Below are positions 1 through 14,631 of a stretch of 64,000 bases of DNA, piece by piece. The stretch lies in assembly GCA_963965975.1 (NCBI GenBank), contig OZ014414.1, forward strand, positions 1,711,501 to 1,775,500, read 5' to 3'. The notes below the pieces were generated by a model. It saw nothing but the letters and a program-made list of their open reading frames with translations. It was not told the origin of the DNA and did no database searches. The position numbers were made by a program, and so were the translations under genes. The DNA is from Xestospongia bergquistia (Eukaryota; Porifera; Demospongiae; Haplosclerida; Petrosiidae). How positions within the stretch are numbered: the first letter of the stretch is position 1; every line of letters starts with the position of its first letter.

Positions 1-242
1 CTATATAATTACGCAGGTGTAGTTTGTATCATTTAAGCTGTTGTTAATGAACACTATGATAAGTAATTGAATGATTGTAGTGAAGTCTATTGTTGAAAAG
101 GATGCATTAGATAAGGAATGTAGGGAATCTAGTATAACTTACTAAGCTTTTCTTGTAGACAGTGTATAATTATCACCATCACTTGTGTTTACACTTACTT
201 ATTGAATTATACAGTTATTTGTCATTTCTTGTTTGTAGCAAG
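1..242. other. Upstream of UGT; possible 5' UTR acceptor
   Basis: No gene is recognised here. The bases just before the UGT start (about 221-240) read as a pyrimidine-rich stretch ending TTTGTAG, which could be a 3' splice site placing the start ATG immediately after a 5' UTR intron. A second TTGTAG lies near 153-158. Neither can be confirmed without transcripts. Confidence 0.4.
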
Positions 243-1844
243 ATGTCCATAATAGCATTTGCTTTTATTGTCTATTCTATTATCTCTCAGTCCTTGAGTG
301 AGCTATATTGTCCTTCAGGTTGCAATACTCTTCATCCTTCTTTAACACATGATGATAAGAGATTGTCTATTCTATTTCTCCATTCTCTGTATCCAGCACA
401 CTTCTTTCCTATAGTAGCCCTGGGAGCTGAGCTTGTAAACAGAGGTCATCAAGTGACAACATTAGGACCAACTATTGAAGGATATGAACATCTTCCTACA
501 TTGGCCAAATCACATGGAATGGAATTTATATCAGTAGAATTTATACCTCGTTGGGTATATGAATCAATAACTCAGAGTGCTAAACAAAAGGACAGTGCAA
601 ATTTATTAACAACAATGTACAACTTGACGCAAACTTTACTCAATGTAAGTACAAATAGTGGAATTTTTTCAATGTTAAAAATGAAGGAGTTTGTTGATAA
701 AATGAATAGCAGCAATTATGACTACATAATATCTGATTTACCTGTTGTTTCTGTTATGTACTATATACAAAGAGTTTGGAACATCGATAACATAATGTTA
801 TATATGACACCAGTGCCAATTCAACCACAATATTTAATACCTTGGTCTTACCCTAGAGCATACAGTCCATTCACTGATATTATGTCATTTCTTGATCGAC
901 TACTCAATACTGTTATATTTAATCCATTGGAGACAGCAATATTTATACTTGCAGGCATTGTATCCAGGCTTGACGAAAATGATAGCTTTCTTAATTATGC
1001 TGAAATAATACTTAAACATCCTGTTCTTTTTAATACAGTGATTGGATTTGATTGGCCAAAAACTATTCTTCCACTTGTGCATTATGTTGGACCTATGTTA
1101 ATATCAGCTCCACCTCCTTTGAAATCTGATCTTGTCATTTGGTTATCAAGGCTACCAAGAAAGGCAGAAATAATTTATATAAGTATGGGTACAACTGGTG
1201 AAGTAACTAAGACAATGGCAGAGACTTTTGTTTAGCTTTCTCAGGACTATTTTATAGTATGGTCATTGCGTAAATCAAATCGTAACATTCTTGACAATCT
1301 TTCTATTGATGAAGATCATTTGTATATTTCACCCTGGATATCACAACTTACAATGTTAGAGCATCCATCAGTAGTCCTTGCTATAATGCAATGTGGTATC
1401 ACCAGTGTCCAAAAAGCATTGTATAATGCTGTGCCTGTTATATGTTTCCCTAATACATATGAACAGTTTGATGCTGCACTTAGGCTTGAATCACAAGGTT
1501 TAGGAATACATCTTGTACCAAGTCAAGCTAATGTAGAAAATATTATGAAAGCAGTCAGTACTGTTAAGACAGATTGTTACAAAGATCAAGTTTGGAAAGT
1601 GAGTCGTTTATTAAGAGCTGGAGGAGGAGCTAAAAAAGGAGCTGATTTAGTAGAACTCTATGCTGCTGTAGGTCATGATCATGGTATTCCATCTTTTGTT
1701 CATTATAAATGGAGCTGGATACAGTATTATAATGTTGATGCTTGGTTAGTGATAATCTCGGTGGCTATTGTAATAATTTGGGGATGCATAAGCATACAAA
1801 GGTGGTGTTTTAGAATTATGATGACAAAAACCAAAAAAGATTGA
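243..1844 (+). pseudogene. UDP-glucuronosyltransferase with one in-frame TAG
   Basis: A family-1 glycosyltransferase of the UGT type, which transfers a sugar from UDP-sugar to small lipophilic acceptors at the ER membrane. From ATG 243 the reading frame is 534 codons, normal for a UGT, but codon TAG at 1233-1235 splits it; the frame reopens at once and continues without shift to TGA 1842-1844. Visible parts are an N-terminal signal peptide (MSIIAFAFIVYSII), an acceptor-binding half with LFLHSLYPAHFFPIVALG, a degenerate UGT signature (MQCGITSVQKAL, then VPVICFP and EQFDAA), a C-terminal membrane helix (AWLVIISVAIVIIWG), and a lysine-rich tail KTKKD that fits a KxKxx ER-retrieval signal. The usual HGG of the signature reads QCG, so activity may be altered. 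The frame also runs 81 nt upstream of the ATG, but without an ATG start. A single-base nonsense change, polymorphism or sequencing error is possible. Confidence 0.85.
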
Positions 1845-4327
1845 TGACTTTTTCTTTACTTTTTATGTTGTGGACTCATTAATGTATTTTGGTATAATGG
1901 TATGATTAAGTGTGATTTTGAGTTTATGATTGATTTGTTATTTATTTGTTAATAGTTGTTACTTACACCTTTATTGTTACAGTGAAAGATGTTAATTGTG
2001 GTAATAGATATTTTTTAGCGCTAGCTTTCTATAGTGTTAGTTTTTCAATTACACTTGTTTTATGTCTTATGTACTATTTAATCTCTGTTCTTTTGTAATA
2101 AAATAGTTTTGTGTGATTCTAAAAATTACCCGGTCAACTTTGGTGACTAGTCATGCTTGTGTAGCACTAGACCTCTTACATATATACAATCCTTCACAGT
2201 TTAATACTTTCTAATTTCTATTATATACTGTATACATGTACAATGAAACCTAATGAACTAGAGTACATGTATTTATAATATAATGTGTATAAATGTGAGT
2301 ATTGAAAGATATTCAGTGGTCAGTGAAAATAGTCTAACTGATACAAATTAAATCCAAATTAATTGTATAGTTTAGTTTCTTAAATTAATCATACAAATTA
2401 AAATATTTACAATTTTTATAATGTTTACCTAAATATGTTTATTGTAAACATACCTTATACAGAGAAACCACAAATTGCTTTATTAATTATCACATTAGAC
2501 AACACATAGTCTAGAACATTAATTCAGTAGTGACACATTCCATGAATTGTTGTTCTGCACATAATATGGTGATACATCAACTGAGTGTGAAAGTAATAAT
2601 AATGTGTGTATTACAAGGCTTTGATCTTGATAAGGATTGTATGATTTATTACAATATTTAGTACTAACATAATAGCTTACAAAGATTTGGATGTTTAACT
2701 GTGTGTTGAGTGATAAGCCTCATATCTAGTTTCTATGTATTACTATGAACCTATTATAACACATGTTATTACACACATATGGAATGCCTCAAGTCCAGAT
2801 AAATATTTTAGAGAATGCATTATTTAATGTAATGCAATATACATGTAGTACTAACATCTTGCATTGATTTAGTTAGTACCTTCTCTCTGTTTTCCAAAGT
2901 GATAAATTTTGCATTTATTTTTAAAATCACATTATGATGTTTTACAGCTGTCTTTTACAAAGACAAGTACTTGGAAGTTATCTTCACTTCATATGTAATA
3001 CTTCATATATAAACACATTTAATGGTGGTATTTTAAAAATACCTAATTGCTTGCATGCTAAGTCACCAATTCATCATAATGAAGGAGAAAGGGAATCCAA
3101 AGCTAGATGTTAGTTTCATGGAAGTTTAGTATAGGGAGCTATTTGTATCAAATTAAACTATTTATATATGGTTAATAATGTGTTAAGGATTTACTAACAC
3201 TGCTGAGGATTTGGAAATATTGTTAGTAATTTATAAATATTACAATAATTTATTAATGTGTTATATAAATACAGTACTGTTGTAAATTTTGCTAGATGGT
3301 TAAATTACTTAAGGGCACTTTGTCAGCTATGTATTCATTCTGTATAACACTCCCTTCCTTCATCCATCTATCTATCCATCCAACCATCCATGTGTTCATA
3401 ACACATGTCTATTCATCTCTGTTCATGCATTTAACTATCTATTTCTCTCTATGACTCAGCTTCATCTTTTTATCAATCATCATGTGGTAATTTATTTATT
3501 TACATTTATAGAACACCATGAATTTTATTTATTAATTAATTCATTTATCTATGGTGGATAAATAATTCAAATTTTGCATTCATTTGTAAATAGATATATA
3601 CATCCATTCACACATTAATCCCATTTATATTTCATTTTTATTACAATGCTCACATTAACTACAACTTCAATATGTTGTTGCTTATTATAAGTTGAAACAT
3701 ACTAGATAATGCATGAAAGCCAGATAACCAAGCAAAAAATGGCTTACAATGACCCATTGAGGTGGTTATTCTTTTGAAGTAACCCAAATTCTGGGATGAT
3801 ATGAATCATGGGACCTAGCAAAATGTGGCAAATGAGAACTATAATACTCCATAGATGAATGTGCACATGGTATAAACACATGAATAGGTTATGAAGTGTG
3901 GGAGTGGAAATGGGAATGGTTTAAGCTGCAAGAGAAAGAGAGAGAAAGACTTTTAGACGTATATTGTTTAATTTTGTGATCAAAATGGCACCCCATAATT
4001 TTGATATATTTTTAGAAGACTATAGAATTTGTGGCAACACTAAAATAATAGAAAAGTTAACCTGGATGTTATTAAATTTACACAATTAATATATATTTTT
4101 ACACAAGTAATTGATATACTTAAATTATATAGATTTTTAGTAATGCTTGACCAAATAAAAAATGTAATATTCAATAAAATATTTGAGTATGTCAATATAA
4201 CTTCAGCAATGGAATAGTAAAAAACATATTTTTATGAATAAAAACAAATATTTAAAAAAAGATAGACATTGAATAGAAATAGCATTGAATAATAAAGACA
4301 GTGATACATAAAAATTTAATCAAATTA
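1845..4327. other. Intergenic, between UGT and ankyrin gene A (tail to tail)
   Basis: No coding sequence is recognised. Stretches near 2220-2290 and 2940-3000 resemble 16080-16240 downstream of gene B (shared words include ATGTACAATGAAAC and TACTTGGAAGT), so part of this spacer belongs to the duplicated unit. The region 3340-3620 has loosely repeated ATCCATC/TTCATT words. Confidence 0.6.
2097..2102 (+). terminator. Candidate poly(A) signal of the UGT gene
   Basis: AATAAA about 250 bases after the UGT stop codon, in an AT-rich tail. Such hexamers are frequent by chance in DNA this AT-rich, so the call rests mainly on position. Confidence 0.35.
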
Positions 4328-4671
4328 TTAAAAATGCAACTTCAAGTATTGGCTTTGTACATGTGGTTCACACAAATAGTCTCGTATTTTTTGTCCAATA
4401 GTAATCTGGTCAACAATAGGACATTCAATAGCTTCAATTAGAGTAGACCATGTCACATCTGATGTCTGAGAATCCATCCACTCCTGAATCACCAACGATA
4501 ATCGTCTTGAGTCGGGATAAGGACTATAAAGATGGCTTTGAAGACTTCCAAACTTAACTTCAAGTGCTTCGCCAATTTCATGCCAAAGATATTTAATATC
4601 TGCTAATAATACAAGCACATCACGTTTAACAGGACGCTTCCCCAATACGTCAGAATGAGTTACATTTATTC
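4328..4671 (-). other. Death-domain exon of gene A
   Basis: The final exon of gene A encodes a Death-fold domain with the expected pattern of buried residues (WHEIG, RRLSLVIQEW, TWSTLIEAI, IGQKIRDYL). It joins exon 21 in phase 1 (a split GGA codon). Compared with the matching exon of gene B (16541-16884) I count about 15 base differences in 344, of which only two alter a residue. Confidence 0.8.
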
Positions 4672-7600
4672 CTAATCAAATTAATATGCAATTACAGGCA
4701 TATTGTAATCAAAACTTAGTACAGCTCAGTACTACTATAGTAGATCATATACATTATTATGAGACATAAAAATGTAAACATGTATTTACTAGTTATAAAA
4801 TAATACTGTAAATTTCTCTTTGAATATTAGAAGTTAAGAAAGTGGGTAGTTGATAATTGGTTAATAAATTACCTTTTGTAAGGTTTAATATTCCAAAACA
4901 CATTTCAGAATACATCATAATGTCATCTTCAGTTAAGTTACTAGCAAGAGTCTAATAATAATAACATAAGTATTAAAATATTCACAAAAAATATTACAAA
5001 CTTACCAAAGGATTCTTTCCTGCAAACATGCTAAATTTGTTGAGTTGCTTTCTCAGTGACTGATAAGTAGTAGTTTTTGTAACCATAATTTTTAGCTTTA
5101 GTGTAGTGCAAATTTTCATAACATAGTCTATAACTTCTTCTGAAAGAAATTCATTTGCCATTTCATCGTCAAACAATGCACGTATCATCAAAGGGGAAAT
5201 AGCACAATAAGGCTCACATTGCCCGACAATAGCTCTTACATTTACTGCTAGACCTTCATCATCATACATTTCATTTTGCTGAGTGATTATAGCATGTGTC
5301 ACGTCTTGAATAGGACAAACACTTAAGCTGGCAATATTGCTAGTAAGAGCAAGCTTAATACAATTTGGTGAAATAAAGCACTCTTCAACATAGCATGCTG
5401 GGCAAAGTTGCTTTTGAAGTGTCGCAATTTCTTTAATAAGAGAGCTACGAATTTCATTGCACAGCACTGAATCACCTTCAGATACTAAAACAGTAACACA
5501 GCGATTATGTTCTGTAATTTGTACTACTACTTCCACACCCTTTTTCCAGTGAATACCATTTCTCCAAATGTTGCAGGACACTGCTAATTGCTGCAAATGA
5601 TCGCTAGACTTCAGTTGGCCAATGGCACGATTTCTAAGGCAATGAGTATAAGCTAAATGAAGAAGAAGAAGGCTCACAAAACGTGAAGAAAGAAACTGAT
5701 TAGGTCTGGGACAAAAAAGACACCAACCATAGCCTTTACTGATTTGTATATTTTTGGGTCGATCTTCAAGGACAAGACATGAAAAGAATAGAAGCTTTTC
5801 TGAAATCAAAGCAGGTGAAGCTACATTGGTTCTAATTATATTCAAAACACTAGAGTCCACAACATGGCAAAATTCAAGACTCAATAAAAAATTAACAATC
5901 ATATCTGTATCGTAAGCCGGAAACACTTTTTTAAGAGCAGAAACTGGGACAACTCCAGTGTTACTTGATATATTCTTATGGACTTGTTCAATAGACTTAG
6001 GAGCAAACAATATGCCATTAACTTCACTTAAAAGAGTGTTTTTCTTAATGATTACCCAATTGCTTGTTCCATTCTTTATAAATAGAATCAACCCTTTATC
6101 ACTAAGGGTGGACAACAAATCTATGACAACAGATGGGGTGGATGGCAATGAAGCATTATTTTCCATTTCAAGTTTAAAAATTACTTGTTCTAAGGTTAAG
6201 GCAATGACATCTAATTTAGTATGTAGGAAAGCATTAAGAACGAAGCAATAATAGCTAATACTTTCAGACTTGTCTGAAAGAGCTTTACAACTCTCTGATA
6301 GCTTCTTCATAAACCTATCAGTTGCTTTACCTCCAAGGCGACGACAATCTATGGCAAAAAATCCACGATACTCTTGACTTTTCAAAACTTCACTGACAAT
6401 GTAATCAATGTAAGGCTGATATGTCAAAGTGCTATCTAGACTGATGAGATCAGGATGACTTCCAACCACAAGGAGCTCTGATTTTTTTTCTAAACGACAG
6501 CTTACATTTTCGATAAAATTTATCCAAAAATATAGGTCTCTTTTAATTGTTTCACGATCATCTCGCAAATCCACAACAACAATGAAGCCACCAGGAGAAC
6601 GTAGCATCAGACTTTCAAGAACTGCAGAATGGCTATTGTAATATTCAGGATGACCAGCAAAATCGTGGAGGATAACATTACCAATTTCATGACTCTGGAT
6701 TTCATGAGGAATAATGCCTGCTGTTTTGGGTGTAACTCCAGTAACTATATCATATTGTGTAAATGTTTCATCTTTTGATTTAGTGGATCGTGAAGTAATA
6801 ACTTGAGTAAGAGAACTCTTGCCAACGGAAGATTTTCCACAGATAAACAATTTAGTATATGAATCAATAGGACATTGATCTCTTCCTCGATGAAATGGCT
6901 CAAAAAGCTTTAAAATGTCGTATCGTTTTGGATGGTCAGGTGGAATCATTTCAATAGCAGTGTGCCCTCGATTGTTTTTTAACATTGGTTTTACATAGCC
7001 AGTTGAAAGCAAGTAATGAACAAGCTCCAAGGAACCATGTGAACAAGCAATGTGCAGAATTGTATCACCTTGAAAGTCTTGCAAAGTAACCTAGAAAGTT
7101 AAAACTATATTTATTTTGCAAAAAAACTTGTCCACTATCTTAGTTGGGCAATTTCTACATATATATTAAGAACTAATCAAATCATTAACGTATTTCGTCA
7201 GTAACATGTGGCTATATTTATACTAAACAGATACAAAAAAAGTTTTAAAAAAAGTTATATAAAAACTCTAAGTTAAAAGGCATAATTCTAACATAAGCAC
7301 ACGCAAGCCAGGTAAAAATTTTTATGGTTTGAAAAGCCTTGTTTGAATTCAAATTGTATACTGACTGCTCATGATATTTGTGTTCATTTAACATATTGAA
7401 ATGCATCACACATCAGATAAATAAAACTTATGAAAAAATATAAAATCATGAGGCTTTTGCTTACAGACTTTACTGCATCATCATGAGATAAATGTTCAAG
7501 TATCATCCTTGCAGTTTCAAGATCACTATCCAAATAGGTGTAATGTAATGGTGTCTTTTGGCTCTACACAAAAAATGATGAAGGAATATAAATTTTTTGA

Positions 7601-10600
7601 AATGTATTAATAACATATAACAGGACTTTTAAAGTTAATACTTTTATTAATCACTTGAATTGTATAAATTATTTAATAGAGATAACAGTGTTTAAACAAC
7701 AAATAAAAGTGACATTACAACATTAACACCATAAACTATATATTATAGCTGAGAACTTACAAATTTTGTCTGGATATCAACGTTGGCTTTATGTTTTATT
7801 AAAAATGACACAGCTTTCAGGTTTATATTATTTGTAGCATAATGTAATGAAGAATAATGGTGCTATCAAAAAATAAAAACAATGCAGAAAGTTACCACTG
7901 TTTTAAACCAAACTAAAATAACTATTTCATATTAGAAAGTAAACAGAGATAATAAATTAGGGATCTATTGTTCTATATTAGTATTACAAGAACAACACTA
8001 AAATTATATGTCATTTGGAACTTGTCACTGCCAAAAGAATTTCAAGTTACATGACTTAAATTTAGAATGTAACATGAAAATGTAATGATGAAAATATATT
8101 ATGCATATATTTCTATATATTGCTTTGGAGATTAGATAACATAAAAACTAGGCAATAATTATATATATTACCCATGATAAACTGTCTGACTTGATGCTTG
8201 AGATCTCATTAATAGTAGGAGAATGTTGTGGACTACAGTGTAACTGAATGGAAAAAATTAGTTTTAATTTTGGAAGTATATGTACTATCATTAAAACAAA
8301 GACAAGTGACAAAAAATGTTTTTAAGGCTATTAACAATTACAATTGAACTAACCATATATAATCCTTGAGGTTCTTCCATATAATTAACATCAGCTCCAA
8401 GACTAAGACATTTTTCAGCTACTTCAATATCTTCTTTTTTTAGAGCAAAAGCTAACCTTTTATTCTGAAAAAATAAAATAATCTTGTTCCATGAAATAAA
8501 ATGTATGTGTACAACACAGATATCTATTAGTATCATAGGTTTTTGGCTATTCTGGTACCCTTACTCATTACAAGAAATTTTAAGAAGAGAATAATACAAA
8601 GCCTTGGAAATATTTAAAATGTAAATGCTGAATGTACGTTCAAAAGAATCTAGCATAGTTATAACATCATATTTATTAGCTGCTTATTATGTGTGTTCTA
8701 AAGGATACAAAGGAAAGTAGTTTGTTCTGTACACATAGACATTGCGTGCTAATCAAAATGCAACACAACATAAACTAGGCTTTTCGATGTAACGTCATAG
8801 GTATCATCAAATTATATTTCATAAAAGAATCATAAAGTAATCTCAAGGTATGGAGTCTAGTATTAGTAGAAGTTTGTTATTTTTTTAAATAGTAGCTAGT
8901 ATGTTTAACTATTTTTTCAATTGATTTAATTTTTTAAGTTCTATCTTGCAGTTTCAAGTATCACATTGATTATCATATTTTCTGTCCCACCATACTTATT
9001 ATAGAACAAGTTGCTCTGTTACAATTCTCCAGACCTTTTCTCATCAATCTTTTTAAATCATAGGTGTTGAAGTGAGTTTGGCTTGTGAGACTACCTATTT
9101 TAAACTGTATCACAAAATATTGGTTCAATACCTTTAATATGTTTTGCAATACAAACTAGTTCATTTTATTTCTTAAGTTTGCTTAACATTCTTGCTACAA
9201 AAACAGACTTGCAAAGTTATTAATTTACATCACTAATGCAACGACAATATGAATTAGGTACTAATATAGTTATATATATATATGACTTTAACCTTAATTA
9301 TGGATAAGTTAGCTCCTGCATCATATAAAAGGCCAAAAGCATCAACATGTCCATAGAATTCTGCTCTTAATATAGGTGTGTATCCCATCTATTATATCAA
9401 TAATGAGTATAAGGTATAGTTATTGTATGTATTCATCTTACTATGTCAAGAGTATCCAAATTTGGACTATACTTCAATAGCACAGCGAGTGTAGTTGAGT
9501 CTCCTTTATGAGCAGCCATATGTAGAGCAGTTTCACCAGTCTGCATGTTAGTAATAATTTTCCAATTTATTGTTATTGCCAATAAAAGTATTATGTTTGT
9601 TTACATAAGTAGACAAAAGTATATTGATATGCAAAATAGTTTTTTAATGAGAAACATGAGGTATATAATGATAGATTGCATTGGAGGCTTCTACAGGAAA
9701 TAGAGGACTCCAGCTTCGCCTTGTGCTCTATATTTTCTGTAGAAACCTCTAACCCATTGTCTATGTTTATATATATAGCATCATCACTCAACAAATTTAC
9801 AAAACACCTCATCACATAAGATAGAAAGGTCAAAAATGGACTTAATGTACTTACAATATTTTGAGCATCAACATTTGCTTTATTGGTAAGAAGAATAGAA
9901 GCTGCCTTTGTATAGCCTTTAGAAACAGCAATATGCAAAGAAGTATTATAATCCTATAAAATAAAATTGATTATGTAAAGAAAATAGGTAATGATAATGC
10001 TATCAATTATCTATGGTACTTTTCTATGCAAAAATACTGTTTCTGATTAGGTTGAATATTTAAGTTATGTACTACTTAAAAATGGTCATAATTATAACTA
10101 AAATGAGAACCAATTGTAATAATAAACGTAAAATTAATATTACATTTATAGATTTTCAATTTTAATAAATTTATTAACTATTGGAAACTTGTATGTCAAC
10201 TTGCTGTAATGTATATTCTAATAATTATTAAATACATTAAATTAAGTATTAAATAATTATTAAAATTAAATAATAGCTCACCCCATCAGAGAGGTTGATA
10301 TTTGCGTCATGCTCAATCAACAAAGCCAATAATTGGTAATCATTATTAGCAGCTGCATAGTGTAAAGGTGTTTTGGAAAACTGAAAGTAGTCATGAATGG
10401 AAACACAAAATAGAGTAGTAGCATAACTTACAATGTCTTTACAATTGACATCAACTTTAGCTTTCAGTAAAATTGACACAACACTTGTATGCTGATTAAG
10501 AATTGCCCAGTGCAATGGTTTCCTGTAAAACTGTAAAGAATGCCAGTTTGGCATAATTGCAGATTGTTTCAATGACAATACTATTTAACTTTAAAATTAT

Positions 10601-11631
10601 AATTCTGCTGACATGTCATTATCAGGCATAATTGCACAATTTTTAATAAAGTATTAAATATGAATGTATATGTAAAATACACTATAAAAGATTTATTATA
10701 TATATATATATATATATATACATATATAAATTCATACCTTGTCAGTGGTCTCTTTTAATGCACCATTTTCTATTAGAAAAGTCACTAGTTGTGGATGTCC
10801 ATTTTTAGTAGCATAATGTAATGGTGATTGACCAAACTGTTTATTGGGAATAAGAAAAAGTAAACATATTGCAATGTATGAAAATATCAAAACATAAAAA
10901 TAAAAATGAAAAGGCAAGTTGAATGTAAATTAATAATGAGATTTACTTACAAAGTCAATAAAATTGATGTCTATTCCACAATTAAGAGCCATTTTAACTG
11001 TACTAATATCCCCTCTTTGACTACCATCAATTATTTTAAGTCTCTACATTGAATAAATACCATTACTTTAGAAGTGTATTATTGATTATAAATTCCTATA
11101 CATCAGCGTTAATGGTGCATCTACTAATCATCTATGCATACTATTTATTTTCTGAACTTACTGCATCCAGCATAATAAATCCTTTTGTTAATATAAATGA
11201 TTTCAAGAAAAGACGTCGAAAATGATAGCTTTCATAAAGACTATCATTAAACTGCAGCTGTGGTAAATTAACACCAGGAATAAAAATAATATAATAAAAC
11301 ATTTTGATGTTTTTATTTCACAAAAATTGATAATGGCTAACACTTAATACTGATAGGAAAATTCACTTGACTTTTAAATAAATGTACTATACAATTGTAA
11401 CAATTGTTACTTGATATAAAAATTGATGTTGTCAGTGTAATTAAGATATATCAAATTATAATTAGCTAGAAAACTCTACTTCCTAGTATATATGCAGTGT
11501 GATGCACTACATAACTGTTTTCTTCAAGCTGAGGACATTCTAAAACCTGAAAAGTGATTATTTTCAATGTTTCAAGAATGACTTATTGTTGTTTGCACAA
11601 TACATAAGTATACATTTGAATTTTATTTCTA

Positions 11632-11664
<33 letters not shown>

Positions 11665-12173
11665 ACCATAATTTAATAAGTCTTTACCATTTCTTGGAAT
11701 TTTTCATCTGGTTGAAATCTTAAGAGCAGGTTTATAACATCTTTATGTCTATGAATTGCAGCAAGAAGGATAGCAGTTTCATCAGCCTAAGAATAAACTT
11801 GAATATTATATACGTTTCAATAAAAGCATTACTAATAATATATTTATAAATTAATCACTAGAGCCAACTGTTACAAATAACGCATGTACACTAAACCAAT
11901 CAGGTAAAACTTTTTCTCTTTTAATTGTTATTGAATTGAACAATTGGTCATGTTGTAATATAGGTACAGACTGAATACTATACATCACCTTGTTTAGTTT
12001 GGTTCGGTCAGCATTAGCAGTTAACAATGCAGCAACTGTCTCTGTGTCACCTTTACAAGCTCCCAAATGTAAAGGTGTGTTTTCATCCTATATAAAATAT
12101 GTCCAATAATAATAAACCCCTAATTCTTCACATAGACTACACTTTCTTTCGTGATAAATGAATGTCCTATTAA

Positions 12174-12222
<49 letters not shown>

Positions 12223-14590
12223 GATAGTGCTTCACTTATTAAATTTGAGAGCATTTTGAAACCATGAATTTAGTAGTGTTCAATTTTATAGCTGTTTATG
12301 TGACTCATAATTATATTAATGACATAACACTTCTTTAATACTTTAATGTCTTGTATTAATAAAATAGCATTAATCTTTCAATGTACAGTGTGATTTACTT
12401 ACTATATCTATGATGTCAACAGATATATGAGCATTTATAAACACTGACACAGCATCAGCATGTCCATTTTCAGCTGCAAGGTGAAGTGGACTCTTTCTCA
12501 TCTAAACATCATTAAAACAAAGACAATTACTTTTTAAATTGCTTTTGCATTGATTGAGTAAAGGTTAAACACAATTTAAGCTACAAGTACTTACTATATC
12601 TTGAGCATAAATATTTGCTTGAGAATTTACTAAAGAGCAGCAGATTTTAGCATGTCCATTTCTAGCAGCTAAATGCAATGGTGTCTGTAAGTTCTGTATA
12701 AATAAAAAATGTTATTATATATTCAAATAGTTGTGAAGAACTGAGATGGTCAAGACTTCATACATACTTGGTAGCAATATAACACTAAAGTTTCAAGGAC
12801 AAGACTTTCTCAAATTATTTTCCATGAGGCATTTCATAAAAGAAATTTTGCTGATGACTAATAAAATGCATGTTATGCATAGATTCTTAAATGGTATGTC
12901 ATGTCCATTTATATAGCAAATGGTGATACATCTTTAGAAAGGGATCACGTCATTTCATCTATTCAGTATAAATATCAATACAGAATCATGACAATGTTGG
13001 GTAGAAAGAAAGCACATCATAATCAACCACAGATGCCCCAACTTTACAGTTAGAGGAAATGTACAAAAATTACTGAAACTCTGTGCCTTGAAAATATGAT
13101 GATATTACACATCCCATCTCAAAATAATTCCGAAGAAATATCTTTAATTTTGTTGTGAAGATTTTCAATGTTGACTTACTTTTAGCAATTTTTGTCACTT
13201 ACGCTGTTTTTGATGTCAATATTTGCTTCAGCAGCTATCAATATGTCAACAATAATGTCATATCCTTCCTTAGCTGCGTTATGAAGTGCGCTCATGTCTA
13301 ACTGCATAAAGAAGACTTTAGTATATAGTTGCGAAACTTTTTTTAAATGTGTATCAATGAGTATATGTTAGTATATATTTCAATTATTGATAAGACAATT
13401 GACTTAGCTTTGAATTATATAAATTTTTGTAAATATGAAAATTTATGTTGGGAATTAATTTCATGGTTGCTATATATATATATATATACAATTATATTTT
13501 TTTTCATGTAGCTTTAAAATTACAACCATATGTACAGACTACAAATTAGTAGTGACAATCATATTCAATATTAATTTCTAAATTTAAAGTTTATACACAT
13601 GGACAAACATTTACGTAGTTCTAATATTGGATCATTCTGTTGCTCTTATATTAGAAGTATGTGTTCTACTGGTGATGTTCTAGACACATTGTATATATCA
13701 AAATGTCTTTGATAACAGTAACAAAAATGAAGATAATAGTTGCACAATATAATGAAGTTCATCAGTAGTATATTTAAATAAATCTGGTGAAATTGATGTG
13801 ATATGTGTCAAAGTATGTATAACATTTTTTATTATTAAATTTAACAACATATATCATGAAAATAGTATTTTACCCATCCAGTGCTGTTAATGTTTGCTCC
13901 TTGAGATATGAAGTACTTGACACCTTTGTCATCTCCTTTACAAGCAGCATTTAACTGCAAAAAATGTTGAAACATTAATTTTGCTACTGTTACTAAATAA
14001 GACAGCAAAAAATACTTAAAATCACCCTTTAGTAAAACATTGGCTATAAAGCTGCTAGAGATGTACTAAATGTTATTATAACTATATGTTTATATAATGA
14101 AAAAAAGAACATTTTGATATCTTTTACACTTTAGGACCATCAAGTTAGGTTTGTATGCTTAGTCTGCATGCAATAATACAGAGAATGACTTTGATTTGCA
14201 ATGTTGAAGCTGTTATATTTGATCAAGGCTATGATGGACTAGAATCCCAAGCAATCGGAGAACAAGATTTGATTAAGATTTATACCAGTCAAAATTTTCT
14301 AGCAATAGTGAAGTATACTTATGATGCTAAATATATTACCAGTATCCATATAAGACTACTGCTGGTGTCTGTGGATAATTTTATAATAATAATATTATAC
14401 TACTTTTGGAACAGATCCTAGTACTACCTTTTCATTATTAAAAGGACAATGCTTCTACAGTCTTTATTATGACATTCTTAGTGTCTGTCAATATGAAGGG
14501 TAAAGAACTCAATTTCAAATGGGGAATTGTGTGCAGTGCATCCATGTAAGGTTTATTGTCACTTGTCAGCTCCAAAGTAATACAATAAAA

Positions 14591-14631
<41 letters not shown>

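Noticed and set aside
5958..6251. 97-codon plus-strand frame, and its twin at 18024-18317
   Set aside because: Antisense shadow of the ROC-COR exon; conserved between copies only because the sense strand is.
11465..11548. Possible extra exon of gene A (acceptor, then VLECPQLEENSYVVH)
   Set aside because: It runs into TAG with only a weak donor, and the matching intron of gene B has no counterpart.
14155..14421. 88-codon plus-strand frame in intron 1 of gene A
   Set aside because: No recognisable domain, no matching frame in the homologous intron of gene B, and opposite strand to the gene; chance frame in AT-rich DNA.
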